Assembly (NCBI GenBank): GCA_021780115.1
Contig: JAJXZI010000176.1
Coordinates: forward strand, 1 to 35,040
DNA from: a bacterium
Lineage (GTDB): Bacteria; Verrucomicrobiota; Verrucomicrobiia; Limisphaerales; JAJXZI01
Length of the DNA: 35,040 nucleotides
Reading direction: 5' to 3'
Shown: positions 8,844-17,792 of the stretch, one piece after another
Layout: each line of letters opens with the position of its first letter
How positions within the stretch are numbered: position 1 is the stretch's first letter
Notes under the pieces: model-generated
Databases searched by the model: none
What the model was told of the DNA's origin: nothing
What the model saw: the letters and a program-made list of their open reading frames with translations, nothing else
Position numbers and translations under genes: made by a program

Positions 8844-9161
8844 GTCAGCGATGTACTTTTCTGACTCATCCCCGCCGCACCGGCCCGACGGGACAGTATT
8901 TTGCGGGGCGGCAGTCCAATGTCACGCCGGCAAAGCGGGGCGCCGAGTCCACGGCGCGGACGGAGCCATGGGTCGCCCCGCTCGCTTAACCGGGCCGAGG
9001 AAGCCAGCGCGCCAGTGCGATCGCGGGAGAAATTCACTTGCCAGCCGCCGGGGCACGCCGTTTCTTTGCGCCATGAGCAGGCGTGCAGTCACAACCGCCG
9101 CGGGACACGCCGCGGTCCCGGCCGACGGGATTGCGCCGCGCCAACCAACAATCGCCCATTG
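8844..9161. promoter_or_regulatory. Divergent intergenic region between sigma factor and argB
   Basis: The 318 bases between the divergent starts must carry both promoters. I could not identify convincing -35/-10 pairs or an arginine-repressor box by eye. The argB frame stays open through most of it but carries no family sequence. Confidence 0.4.
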
Positions 9162-10043
9162 ATGGACCACTTGATCGCCAAAGCCGCGACACTTCTCGAG
9201 GCGCTGCCGTACATCCAGAGATTCAGCGGGGCGACCTTTGTCGTGAAATACGGCGGCAGTTTCATGGATTCGCCGGAGGCCGCGGTGCGCGAGGGGGTGG
9301 CGCGGGACATCGTGTTCCTCGAAGCGGTGGAGATCGACCCGGTGGTCGTCCACGGCGGCGGCAAGGCGATCACCCGCGCGATGGAGCGGGCCGGACTGAA
9401 AGCCCGCTTCGTCCAAGGCCAGCGCGTCACGGACGCCGCCGCGGTCGAGGTGGTGGACCAGGTGCTGTCGCGCCAGATCAATCCCGAAATCGTCGCCACC
9501 ATCAACGCGCTCGGCGGCGTCGCGCGGGGCTTTGCCGGCCCGGACATTTTCCGCTGTCGCAAACTCCGGCTCGCCGCGCCGGACCCGTCCGGCCCGGAAC
9601 TGGACCTCGGTTACGTGGGCGAAGTGGTCGGCGTCCACACCGCGCCGCTGCTGGCGTGCATCGCGCAGGGGATCACGCCGGTCATCAGTCCCACCGCGCG
9701 CGGCGACGACGGCCAGATCTACAACTGCAACGCGGACGTGGCTGCCGCCCAGGTTGCCGCCGCGCTGAAAGCCCGGCGCCTGGTGTTCATGAGCGACGTG
9801 CCCGGCCTCCTGCGCAATCCGAAGGATCCGAGCACGCTCATCCCGCACCTGCAAGTCAGCGAGGTGCCCGCGCTCCAACAAGCCGGCGTGGTGGCCCTGG
9901 GCATGGTTCCGAAAGTCAACAGCGCCGTGGCCGCCCTTCAGGCTGGCGTGGAGAAAGTCTCCTTCATCGATGGCCGCGTGCCGCACGCGGTGCTGCTGGA
10001 AATCTTCACGGACGCCGGCGTGGGAACCGAGGTGGTGTTATGA
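9162..10043 (+). CDS. argB: Acetylglutamate kinase
   Basis: The 293-residue enzyme phosphorylates N-acetyl-L-glutamate, the second step of arginine synthesis, in the cytoplasm. Signatures are KYGG (29-32), VVHGGGKAIT, FVQGQRVTD, GYVGEV, the nucleotide-side YNCNAD and the C-terminal MVPKVNSA. The N-terminal helix before KYGG (LLEALPYIQRFSG) is the type found in arginine-inhibited hexameric enzymes, so feedback control by arginine is expected. The ATG at 9162 begins exactly where homology begins; no strong ribosome site is seen. argD follows only after two carbohydrate genes, an unusual interruption. Confidence 0.97.
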   Translation: MDHLIAKAATLLEALPYIQRFSGATFVVKYGGSFMDSPEAAVREGVARDIVFLEAVEIDPVVVHGGGKAITRAMERAGLKARFVQGQRVTDAAAVEVVDQVLSRQINPEIVATINALGGVARGFAGPDIFRCRKLRLAAPDPSGPELDLGYVGEVVGVHTAPLLACIAQGITPVISPTARGDDGQIYNCNADVAAAQVAAALKARRLVFMSDVPGLLRNPKDPSTLIPHLQVSEVPALQQAGVVALGMVPKVNSAVAALQAGVEKVSFIDGRVPHAVLLEIFTDAGVGTEVVL

Positions 10044-10121
10044 CGGCTTCCCGCGGCGGCGCGCTCTCCCGCCGGAATTTGCTCGAACCGGGGCGCTGAT
10101 CGCAGTCAACTGAACCTCGAC

Positions 10122-11186
10122 ATGAAAACGTTCGCCTCGTGGGTGGTGGTGGGATCCCTGATTTTCGCGGTCGCCGGCCCCGTGGCGCGCGCGGCCGAAT
10201 CCAGGAGCGCCCGCGCCGCCTGGGCGCGGGAATGGCGCGCGGACAATCCGGTCTGGCGCGGCGTGCATCTGTCCGTGCATAGCGACGCGCAGGCGGACCA
10301 ACTGGCCGCGCAACTGACGGCGCTCAAGGCCGTCGGCGTCAACGCGCTCGTCGTCGAAGTGGACTACAGCTACGAGTTCAAGTCGCATCCGGAGCTGCGC
10401 CCGCCGCAAATCGTGACCCAGGCCAAGGCGCAGGAGTTGGCGCAGGAGGCGCGGTCGCTCGGCATCCGTCTCATCCCGCAGCTTAACTGTCTGGGCCACC
10501 AGTCGTGGGCCAAAGTGACGGACCCGCTGCTGGTCAAGTATCCGCAGTTCGACGAGACGCCCGGCCAGTTCCCCGGCAACACGAACATTTATTGCCGAAG
10601 CTGGTGCCCGCAGAACCCGGACGTGAACAAGGTGGTCTTCGCGCTCATTGACGATCTGGCCGACGGCTTCGACGCGGACGCGTTCCACGTCGGCATGGAC
10701 GAGGTCTTCCTGATTGCGTCGGAGTATTGCCCGCGCTGCCGGGGCGGCGATCCGGCGAAACTTTTTGCCAAAGCGGTGAACGACTTGCACCAGCACATCG
10801 TCGGCAAACGCAAGCTGGAGATGCTGATGTGGAGCGACCGCCTGCTCGACGCCCAGGCGCTGGGCTACTCCAAGTGGGAGGCCTCCGCGAACGGCACGTC
10901 GGGCGCGATCGATCTCGTGCCGAAAGACATCATTCTCTGCGACTGGCACTATGAAAAGCGGGCCAGCTATCCGTCCGTGCCGTTCTTCCTGGAGAAAGGC
11001 TTTCGCGTGTGGCCCTCGGGTTGGCAGCCCCTCGAGGCGGCCCAGGCCTTCAGCGCCTTCGCCAAAACGCAGAAGAACGAGCGGATGCTGGGCTACCTCG
11101 GCACCACCTGGGGCAAGGTGAAGATTCCCGAAATGGCCGAGTGGCCGCCCATCATGCAAGTGCTGCACCAGTGGGATTCCAACTGA
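10122..11186 (+). CDS. Exported GH20-like hexosaminidase-family protein
   Basis: This 354-residue protein starts with a signal peptide (about 1-24, cut near ARA-AES). The rest reads as a TIM barrel: GVNALVVEVDYSYEF (strand 1-2), GIRLIPQLNCLGHQSW, then FHVGMDEVF (188-196), which carries the Asp193-Glu194 pair in the H-x-G-x-D-E context of glycoside hydrolase family 20 (beta-N-acetylhexosaminidases). Later strands include MLMWSDRLL and IILCDWHY. It lacks the usual N-terminal GH20b domain and is shorter than classical hexosaminidases. A CPRC motif (203-206) follows the catalytic pair and may form a disulfide or bind metal. It starts 78 bases after argB and ends 26 bases before the next gene. The substrate is unknown. 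Confidence 0.75.
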   Translation: MKTFASWVVVGSLIFAVAGPVARAAESRSARAAWAREWRADNPVWRGVHLSVHSDAQADQLAAQLTALKAVGVNALVVEVDYSYEFKSHPELRPPQIVTQAKAQELAQEARSLGIRLIPQLNCLGHQSWAKVTDPLLVKYPQFDETPGQFPGNTNIYCRSWCPQNPDVNKVVFALIDDLADGFDADAFHVGMDEVFLIASEYCPRCRGGDPAKLFAKAVNDLHQHIVGKRKLEMLMWSDRLLDAQALGYSKWEASANGTSGAIDLVPKDIILCDWHYEKRASYPSVPFFLEKGFRVWPSGWQPLEAAQAFSAFAKTQKNERMLGYLGTTWGKVKIPEMAEWPPIMQVLHQWDSN

Positions 11187-11212
11187 GCCAACCACGCCCG
11201 TCCCTCCCCATC

Positions 11213-14185
11213 ATGAATCGCCTCACTCGCCGCGAGTTTGCCGCGCGCCTCGCCCAGGCGGGCGTGGTGTGTTCGTTCGGCACCGTCCCAACGCTGGCCC
11301 GAGCGGGCGAAGCGGCGTCGGATTTGCCCAACCCGGTCGTGGTGGTGCCCGACTCCCAGCGGCCCAAAGGCAATCTCATCCTGGTGAGCGACCAGCAATT
11401 GGAAGACCTCCAGGATCCCGACAAGGAAGTGGATTTGAGCCTCAGCCAGACGCCGCAGTTCTCCACCCTCCGCAAGGTGTGTGAACAGGCCAAGGCCGGC
11501 GGCGGCAAGGTCGTGGTGCTCGCCTTCGATGCCTTCTGGGAGCAATACCGGCCGGGCCAGAAGGGCAAACCGCGCACGCTCACGCCGGACTCGGAGGCCT
11601 ACATCCAGCGCCTGGCCCGCATCAGCCAGACCGTGACGGCGTACGGCCTGGGCCTGGAGTTGAGCTTCCTGACGCCGCTGGAAATCGGCGCCGGTTACGC
11701 GAAGAAGACCGGCGAGGCCGGCCGCTGGGTGCAGTATCGCGAAGGCTGGCGCGATCCGAAGAGCGGCCGTTTCAGCGTGTCGCTGTGGCAGCAACTGCGC
11801 TGGACCAACAACAAAGGCACCATCGAGCCGCAACGCACCGGCGTGCGCGCCTTCGCCTTCCGCGAACGGCGGGTCGTTGGCTCGGATTTCTACTACGTAA
11901 ATCCGCGGGAAATCGTCGAGCTGCGCGCGCCGGTCGAGATTGACGCCGACGAGTTGGAAAGCCCGGCGGCGGTGCGGCGCCGGCTGACGATCCGCGGGCA
12001 CGGCGACTCCAGTGTCGGCGACCTCGACCGCGTCCTGGTGGTCGTCAGTTACCAGACGCCGGAGATGGATTACTTCAGCCCGAACGCGCTGCCCTTCCTC
12101 AAGGATCTCGTCGAGCGCTACCACCAAGCGGGCATCCCATTGCGCGGCCTCTACTCGGACGAAGTCCACATTCAGCAAGACTGGAACTATTTCGGCCACC
12201 ATGACGCGGGCGAGTTCACGCTGCGCTTCCTGACGCCGAACCTCGCCCGCCAATTCGCGGAGCGGTACGGCGCGGAGTTCGCCGACTTCGAGAAGTGGCT
12301 CGTCTATTTCTGCTACGGCCAGCACGGGTTTTATCCAACCCTGGAGGCCCGCGCCGCCGCCCAACACGTGCTGGGCGCCAGCCCCGACGACGTGCAACGC
12401 ACCTTCCTGCTGCGCCGGCGCTACTACGATCTGCTCGACCGCACCGTCGTGGGCCTCTTCGAGCAGGCGCGTGAGCACGCCGAAAAACTTTACGGCCACG
12501 AGTTGGTCGCCACGGCGCACGCCACCTGGGCCGAAAGCCCGACCATTGACGACTGGCGCGCCAACGATCCGCGCCGCACCGGCAACAGTTCCAAATACGA
12601 ATACACGCCCAATTTCGTCTGGTCGAACACCGTCCACCAGGCCGCCGCGGCGTGCGACGATTACTTTCGCTGGGGCGAATTCCTCACCGGCGGCGGCACC
12701 GACCACGCCGAGGGCGGCTGGTCGGACCGCGATTACTACGGCCTGGCGCTGGCCTGCTCGCTGGGCAGCGTCAACCCGCACGACCGTTACGCCTACGCGG
12801 CCGGCTGGGGCTGGCCGGCGGGCGTCGGCGAACGCTACGCCGCGCTCCAGAACGCCTTTGGCGCGGGCGCCCATCCGGCGTTCCAGGCGATCGAAGGCCG
12901 CCAGCATCGTGACGTCGAGGTGCTCATGCTTTACCCGTTGTCGCTGGTCGCCTGCGAAGAGCGGTTCGGTTCATGGATGGTCCAATACGGCTACGCCAAC
13001 TCCATCACGCCGGACAAGCTGCTCGAACTGGGCCGCGTGGACGCCGACGGCGGGATCGAGATGTGCGGTCGGCGCTTCGGCACGTTGGCGGTGCTGTTTG
13101 AGCCGTTGCCGCCGCCGGGGCTGATCGATTTCTTGGAACAATTCGTCCAGCGCGGCGGCACGTTGATCTGGTCCGGCCCGCCGCCGCGGCTCGACTTGGC
13201 CGGCAAACCGGTGCTGGAACAGTGGCGGCGCTTGTGCGGCGTGCGGGCGTTGCGCTTCGACCGCGAGGGCCTGATCGCCCCCGACGAGATTGTCGGGTTC
13301 GAGGGCGCGCTGAAGCCGGTCCCGCCACAAACCCTCCTCACCGACTTCCTCGTGGACCGGGCGTATCCGGTCGAACCGGAGGACGGAACGAGCGTCGTCG
13401 CGCGCCTCGCCCGGGACGTGGTCGGTGTCCACCGGGCGGCGGCGGGCGGCGGCTCCGCGACGTTCCTGGGCTTCCGTCCGCGCGATGACCAATCCGCCTC
13501 GCTCGGCTACGAGTCGCGGACCTGGTTTGAAATCCTCAAGGCCCTGGGCGCCTATCCCAAGAGCCGGCCCGAGGCGCCGACGGAAGATAATCCGGCCATC
13601 GTCTCCCGCGAATCGCCGTACCTGGCGACGCGGTTTCCGAACGGCACGGTCGCCGTGGCCGCGCACTACCGGCGGCACGTCGAGACTTGGGGCGGCAACA
13701 TCCACCGCGACGCCGCGCAGGACGCCGCCCTGCTCGCGGCGAATCCCCTGCCGCCGGACCAACTGGACCTGCGGGCGTTCCGCGTCGCCGGCCACCAAGT
13801 GGATTACCAGGGCCGCCTGATCGTCGCGTTCCGGCTGGACGCGCAGCAGCGCCTGGCCGCTTTTGGCGGCTACGGCTGCGGTTCCATCCGCATTGACGGG
13901 CGCGATCACGCCTTCGCGGACCACCCGCTGGGTTACGTCGCCTGGGCGCCGGTGGCGGAGAACCGGCGCGTGCCGCGTGGTGCCGTGATGGAGCTTTGGG
14001 TGCGGGGCGGCGCCAACCTGCGGGTTCCGCTTCCGGACAGACTCAGTTCCGCGCGTCTCTTCGCCCAGGGTCCGCGCGTCGGCTCCGTGGGCAACACGGT
14101 CCCCGCGGCCGTCCGCGACGGCCTGCTGGAGTTCAAAACCGAACCCGGCTGGGGCGACGCCCACCTCTACGTGCTCCCGGCGTGA
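11213..14185 (+). CDS. Tat-exported putative glycoside hydrolase (GH42-like plan)
   Basis: The 990-residue protein begins with a twin-arginine signal (TRREF at 5-9, then a hydrophobic stretch ending near ARA). About residues 60-560 look like a catalytic barrel: VVVLAFDAFWEQY, LELSFLTPLEIG and, near residue 315, LYSDEVHIQQDW with an acidic pair placed as a possible catalytic residue. Around 570-700, DVEVLMLYPLSL, WMVQYGYANSIT, FGTLAVLFEP and FVQRGGTLIWSGPPP resemble the glutamine-amidotransferase-like trimerisation domain of family 42 beta-galactosidases. A beta-rich C-terminal part follows. Tat export implies folding, possibly with a metal, before export. I cannot assign a family number. The neighbouring GH20-like gene, 26 bases upstream, supports a carbohydrate role. 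Confidence 0.7.
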   Translation: MNRLTRREFAARLAQAGVVCSFGTVPTLARAGEAASDLPNPVVVVPDSQRPKGNLILVSDQQLEDLQDPDKEVDLSLSQTPQFSTLRKVCEQAKAGGGKVVVLAFDAFWEQYRPGQKGKPRTLTPDSEAYIQRLARISQTVTAYGLGLELSFLTPLEIGAGYAKKTGEAGRWVQYREGWRDPKSGRFSVSLWQQLRWTNNKGTIEPQRTGVRAFAFRERRVVGSDFYYVNPREIVELRAPVEIDADELESPAAVRRRLTIRGHGDSSVGDLDRVLVVVSYQTPEMDYFSPNALPFLKDLVERYHQAGIPLRGLYSDEVHIQQDWNYFGHHDAGEFTLRFLTPNLARQFAERYGAEFADFEKWLVYFCYGQHGFYPTLEARAAAQHVLGASPDDVQRTFLLRRRYYDLLDRTVVGLFEQAREHAEKLYGHELVATAHATWAESPTIDDWRANDPRRTGNSSKYEYTPNFVWSNTVHQAAAACDDYFRWGEFLTGGGTDHAEGGWSDRDYYGLALACSLGSVNPHDRYAYAAGWGWPAGVGERYAALQNAFGAGAHPAFQAIEGRQHRDVEVLMLYPLSLVACEERFGSWMVQYGYANSITPDKLLELGRVDADGGIEMCGRRFGTLAVLFEPLPPPGLIDFLEQFVQRGGTLIWSGPPPRLDLAGKPVLEQWRRLCGVRALRFDREGLIAPDEIVGFEGALKPVPPQTLLTDFLVDRAYPVEPEDGTSVVARLARDVVGVHRAAAGGGSATFLGFRPRDDQSASLGYESRTWFEILKALGAYPKSRPEAPTEDNPAIVSRESPYLATRFPNGTVAVAAHYRRHVETWGGNIHRDAAQDAALLAANPLPPDQLDLRAFRVAGHQVDYQGRLIVAFRLDAQQRLAAFGGYGCGSIRIDGRDHAFADHPLGYVAWAPVAENRRVPRGAVMELWVRGGANLRVPLPDRLSSARLFAQGPRVGSVGNTVPAAVRDGLLEFKTEPGWGDAHLYVLPA

Positions 14186-14314
14186 AGCAGACAGACCTCA
14201 CCGGTCGGCCTTCCGCGGGCGCGGCCGGCGTCCTTCGCGAAGAACGGCAACAATGGGCTTCTCTCACCGCTGGGGTTTGCTAAACATGTCGCCCGTTTGT
14301 CGGTTCTCGAACGC

Positions 14315-15619
14315 ATGAAAGACCTCGTTCCGTCACCGCCGCCGGTCGTCCGCAACGACGTGGCCGCCATTCAGGCGCTGTACCAAAAGCACGTCGTGCC
14401 GAGCTACGGGCGCTTCGACCTCGTGTTCCGCCACGGCTCGGGCAGCCACCTCTTCGACGTCACCGGCAAGCGCTACCTCGATCTCGGCGGCGGCATCGCC
14501 GTCTGCTCGCTCGGCCACGCGCATCCGGCGATCACCGAAACGCTGATCGAGCAGTCGCGCAAGCTGGTTCACGTCTCGAACCTGTATTACACCGAGCCGC
14601 AGGGCCGGCTGGCGCAGCAGATCGTCCGGCACGTGGCGCCGGGCAAGGTGTTTTTCTCCAACAGCGGCGGCGAGGCCAACGAGGGACTGTTCAAGCTGGC
14701 CCGCAAGTTCGGCCACGAGGAAGGACGCTTCGAAATTCTGACCGCCGCGAACTCGTTCCACGGCCGAACGCTGGCGGGGCTGGCCGCCACCGGGCAGGAG
14801 AAATTCCGCAAAGGCTTCGAGCCCACCACGCCCGGCTTCCGGCACATTCCGTTCAACGATCTCCAAGCGGCCCGCGACGCGATTTCGCCCGCGACGGTGG
14901 CCATCCTCATCGAAGGCGTGCAGGGCGAGGGCGGCATCACACCCGCCACGCCGGAGTACCTGCTCGGCCTGCGGGCGTTGTGTGACGAGAAGAAACTGCT
15001 GTTGCTGATGGACGGCGTGCAATGTGGACATTTCCGGACCGGGCGCTTTCAGAGTTTTCAACGGATCCTGGAAGGCGCGCCCGGGGGCGAGCGGTTTCTT
15101 CCGGACGGCGTTTCGATGGCCAAGTCCCTCGGCGGCGGCTTCCCGATTGGCGCGTTCTGGGTGCGGGCCGAGGTCCACGGCGTGAAGCTCTGCGACCTGC
15201 TGGGGCCGGGCACGCACGCCACGACCTTCGGCGGCACGCCGTTGGCCTGCGCCGTGGCGCTCAAGGTTCTCGACGTCATTGAGCGCGAGCGGCTCGCCGA
15301 CAACGCCCGCCAGCTCGGCGAGTTCCTAAAGGCGGAGTTGCAGCGGTTGGTGGACGCGTATCCGCAGGTGCTCAAAACGGTGCGCGGCCTCGGCTTCATG
15401 GTCGGCCTGGAACTCCAGGAGAAGGAAAAGATCCCCGCGTTGGCTGCCGGCGAGAAGGCGGCCAGCCTCCAGTTCGTGAACCGGCTGCACGAGGCGGGCC
15501 TGCTGACCATTCCTTCCGGCACCCAGGTGGTGCGGTTGCTGCCGGCTTTGAATCTCACGCGCCCCGACGCGGAGGAAGGGATCGCCATCCTCGAGCGGAC
15601 GGTGCGCAGCCTCGCCTGA
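14315..15619 (+). CDS. argD: Acetylornithine aminotransferase
   Basis: This class III PLP aminotransferase (434 residues) converts N-acetylglutamate semialdehyde to N-acetylornithine. Motifs are LDLGGGIAVCSLGHAHP, FFSNSGGEANEG, SFHGRTLA, IEGVQGEGGI (Glu200), LMDGVQCG (Asp233, pyridine-nitrogen partner) and SMAKSLGGGFPIGA with the Schiff-base Lys270. The frame can be entered at a TTG (14297), but the ATG at 14315 is preferred; neither has a good ribosome site. One oddity: the usual D-E-V-Q motif reads D-G-V-Q, with Gly at 234. It is separated from argB by two carbohydrate genes. An ornithine or succinylornithine aminotransferase is possible, but argB nearby favours argD. Confidence 0.93.
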   Translation: MKDLVPSPPPVVRNDVAAIQALYQKHVVPSYGRFDLVFRHGSGSHLFDVTGKRYLDLGGGIAVCSLGHAHPAITETLIEQSRKLVHVSNLYYTEPQGRLAQQIVRHVAPGKVFFSNSGGEANEGLFKLARKFGHEEGRFEILTAANSFHGRTLAGLAATGQEKFRKGFEPTTPGFRHIPFNDLQAARDAISPATVAILIEGVQGEGGITPATPEYLLGLRALCDEKKLLLLMDGVQCGHFRTGRFQSFQRILEGAPGGERFLPDGVSMAKSLGGGFPIGAFWVRAEVHGVKLCDLLGPGTHATTFGGTPLACAVALKVLDVIERERLADNARQLGEFLKAELQRLVDAYPQVLKTVRGLGFMVGLELQEKEKIPALAAGEKAASLQFVNRLHEAGLLTIPSGTQVVRLLPALNLTRPDAEEGIAILERTVRSLA

Positions 15620-15683
15620 AGCCTGCGGCCAACGCGCTGCCGCCCCGGTGCCGATTGCGGGCGTCCGGTGCGAGTTCCTCCGC

Positions 15684-17561
15684 CTATGGCCCTCCGATGT
15701 GCAGGCCCGCCGCTGCCAGGGCCTTCGGGTTGCCGCAGAGCACGAGCACGTCCGCTGCCCGCAGCACGGTGTCTCCGTGCGGCACGACCATTTCGTCTTC
15801 GCCGCGGCGCCGGATGCCCAGGACCAGCGCCTGGCCCGGCAGTTGGACTTGACGCAGGGGCAGATCCATCAGATCCCGGTTGCGCAACGGCACCTCCCGG
15901 AGATCGAATTCGTCGCTCTTGTCGATGAGCATGGACAGTGCGCCGGGGAAATGCAGCGCGCCTTCCAGGCCCAGCGCCATCGCCAGGGCGGGCTGCACCA
16001 CCTGCACGTTTAACGCCTTGAGGTTGTGGACGTGCTCGGGCAGTTCGGCCCGCGCCACGACCGACGGAATGTGGAATCGCTCCTGGGCCTGGCGGCAGGC
16101 GCGCAGCACCACCTCCGGATCGTTGGCCAACGCCACCAGCGCGCGGGCCTCGTCGGCGCCGGCCTGTTGCAGCACCGATTCGTCGTCCGGCGGACCGGTC
16201 ACGACCTTGCAGCCGGTCTCCTGCAGTCGTTGCAGGCGCGAGGTGTCTCGGCCGATGAAGGTCACGATTTCCCCGCCCTGCAGCAGCCGCTTGCCCAGCA
16301 ACTCGGCCAGCGGGTCGGTGCCCAGGATGATCACGCCGCGCCGCTTCCGCCCCGGTTTGGGGGGCAGGAGGCGGTTGAAAAAAACAGGCGAGCAGGTGCA
16401 GGTGAAAATCGCCACCAGCACGATCGCCGAATTCGTCGCGGAGGCGATCAAGCCCAGCTTCAAAGCGATGGCGGAGGCGGCGATGGCCAGCGACAGGCGC
16501 GAGGCCAGCAGCAGACCGCCGGCGATGGATTCCCGCCAGGAGAACAGCGCCCGCAGGCAGAGCGCGGGCACCACATTGGCGGTGTAAGAACCCAAAATCA
16601 AAAGCGGCGCCAGCCACAGCGCCTTGGGTGAGCCCGACAGCGCCGCCAGGTCGAACCGGGCACCGACCATGATGAAGAAAATGGGAATGAAGAAGCCGTA
16701 GCCGATTGCGTCCAGTTGCTCCTCGAACACCTGGCGCGCGCCGCTCCGGCTTTGCGCGATGATCGCCCCGGCCAGGAACGCGCCCAGGATGGCCTCCACT
16801 CCCAACGACCCGGCCAGCACCACCCACACGACGATCAACGCGAAAGCCCCGCGCACCCGGATTTGGGCCGTGGCATGGGAAAGTTCCTGGATGACGCGCC
16901 GGGTGAGCGCGTGGTGCTGGGCCCAGCGGCTGAGCCGGCTGGCGGCGACAAACACCAGGAGCAGCAGGACAAACAGCAGCAGATTCGAACTGAAGCCCCG
17001 GGTGAGGACCGAGATATACAGGCCCAGCAGCAGCATCGGCACGAAATCGCTGATCAGCGCGGCCATCAACAACGACTGCCCGTACGGCTCGCCGATCAAC
17101 TCCCGCTCCTTGAGCACGGGCACGACAATCCCCAGCGAGGTGGTGCTCAGGATCAATCCGATCAGGATGGGGTTGCGCGTCATGCCGGCCTTCCAGAGCA
17201 GGAAGCCGCCGGCCAGCGCCAGCGCCAGCGTCAACACGAAGTTCAGCCCGGCCAGCCCGGCCGGCCGGCGCCAGAACGATGCCTTTTCCCGCCCCGAGGA
17301 GGACGTCAGCAACACGTCGAACTTCAACTCCAGTCCGGACAGGAACATCAGGAAAATGAAGCCAAAATCGGCCAGGAACGTGAGGACGGGCGTTTCGTGG
17401 ATCAGGTTCAGCCCGCTCTGGCCGACGAGGATGCCTGCCAGGATTTCGCCCACCACGATCGGCAGGCGGACCACGCGCTGAATCTGCCGGATCACCAGCG
17501 GCACCGCGACCGCCAGCAGCGTCAGCAACAACAAGGACTGAAACGTAAGGTTTTTCTCCAT
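15684..17561 (-). CDS. CPA2 monovalent cation:proton antiporter with TrkA-type domain
   Basis: This 625-residue protein has about 12 membrane helices in its first 400 residues with CPA2 motifs (LPIVVGEILAGILVGQSGL, FIFLMFLSGLELKFD, LEAILGAFLAGAIIAQS, FFIPIFFIMVGARFDL), followed by a TrkA-N domain (about 415-530) and a TrkA-C domain (about 545-622). This is the plan of KefB/KefC and related potassium or sodium/proton antiporters of the inner membrane. The nucleotide motif, normally G-x-G-x-x-G, reads GTDPLA, so the second and third glycines are missing. The start at MEKNLTF (17561) removes a non-homologous upstream stretch. It is probably its own transcription unit, 231 bases after the SGNH gene. 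Confidence 0.92.
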   Translation of the reverse strand: MEKNLTFQSLLLLTLLAVAVPLVIRQIQRVVRLPIVVGEILAGILVGQSGLNLIHETPVLTFLADFGFIFLMFLSGLELKFDVLLTSSSGREKASFWRRPAGLAGLNFVLTLALALAGGFLLWKAGMTRNPILIGLILSTTSLGIVVPVLKERELIGEPYGQSLLMAALISDFVPMLLLGLYISVLTRGFSSNLLLFVLLLLVFVAASRLSRWAQHHALTRRVIQELSHATAQIRVRGAFALIVVWVVLAGSLGVEAILGAFLAGAIIAQSRSGARQVFEEQLDAIGYGFFIPIFFIMVGARFDLAALSGSPKALWLAPLLILGSYTANVVPALCLRALFSWRESIAGGLLLASRLSLAIAASAIALKLGLIASATNSAIVLVAIFTCTCSPVFFNRLLPPKPGRKRRGVIILGTDPLAELLGKRLLQGGEIVTFIGRDTSRLQRLQETGCKVVTGPPDDESVLQQAGADEARALVALANDPEVVLRACRQAQERFHIPSVVARAELPEHVHNLKALNVQVVQPALAMALGLEGALHFPGALSMLIDKSDEFDLREVPLRNRDLMDLPLRQVQLPGQALVLGIRRRGEDEMVVPHGDTVLRAADVLVLCGNPKALAAAGLHIGGP

Positions 17562-17792
17562 CGTCTCGATACGTGGCGGACCGCGCCCGGCCTGCTCTCG
17601 TTCGGCGCAGACCAGCCCAAAGTTGGCTGCGGCGCCACGACGCGCAAGCGGCCATTCGGTTTGGAGCCGCCCCCGGCGGAAACCAGAGTGCCGAACCGCG
17701 AGGAACGCCGCCTCAGCGGTCATCCTGGAATTGCTGGGGCGAGGCTCCGGCGATTGGCCGGCAGGTGAACGGTTGGCGCAGGCTCGCGGCGG

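Noticed and set aside
11093-12907. A long minus-strand frame opposite the Tat-exported enzyme
   Set aside because: Same shadow effect; the plus frame carries a Tat signal and ordered domain motifs.
14297-14314. TTG start for argD
   Set aside because: The extra six residues carry no family similarity and no ribosome site; the ATG at 14315 is simpler.
15058-17655. An 865-codon minus frame over the antiporter gene and the end of argD
   Set aside because: It overlaps clear CPA2 and aminotransferase genes and shows only low-complexity Arg/Gly/Pro sequence.
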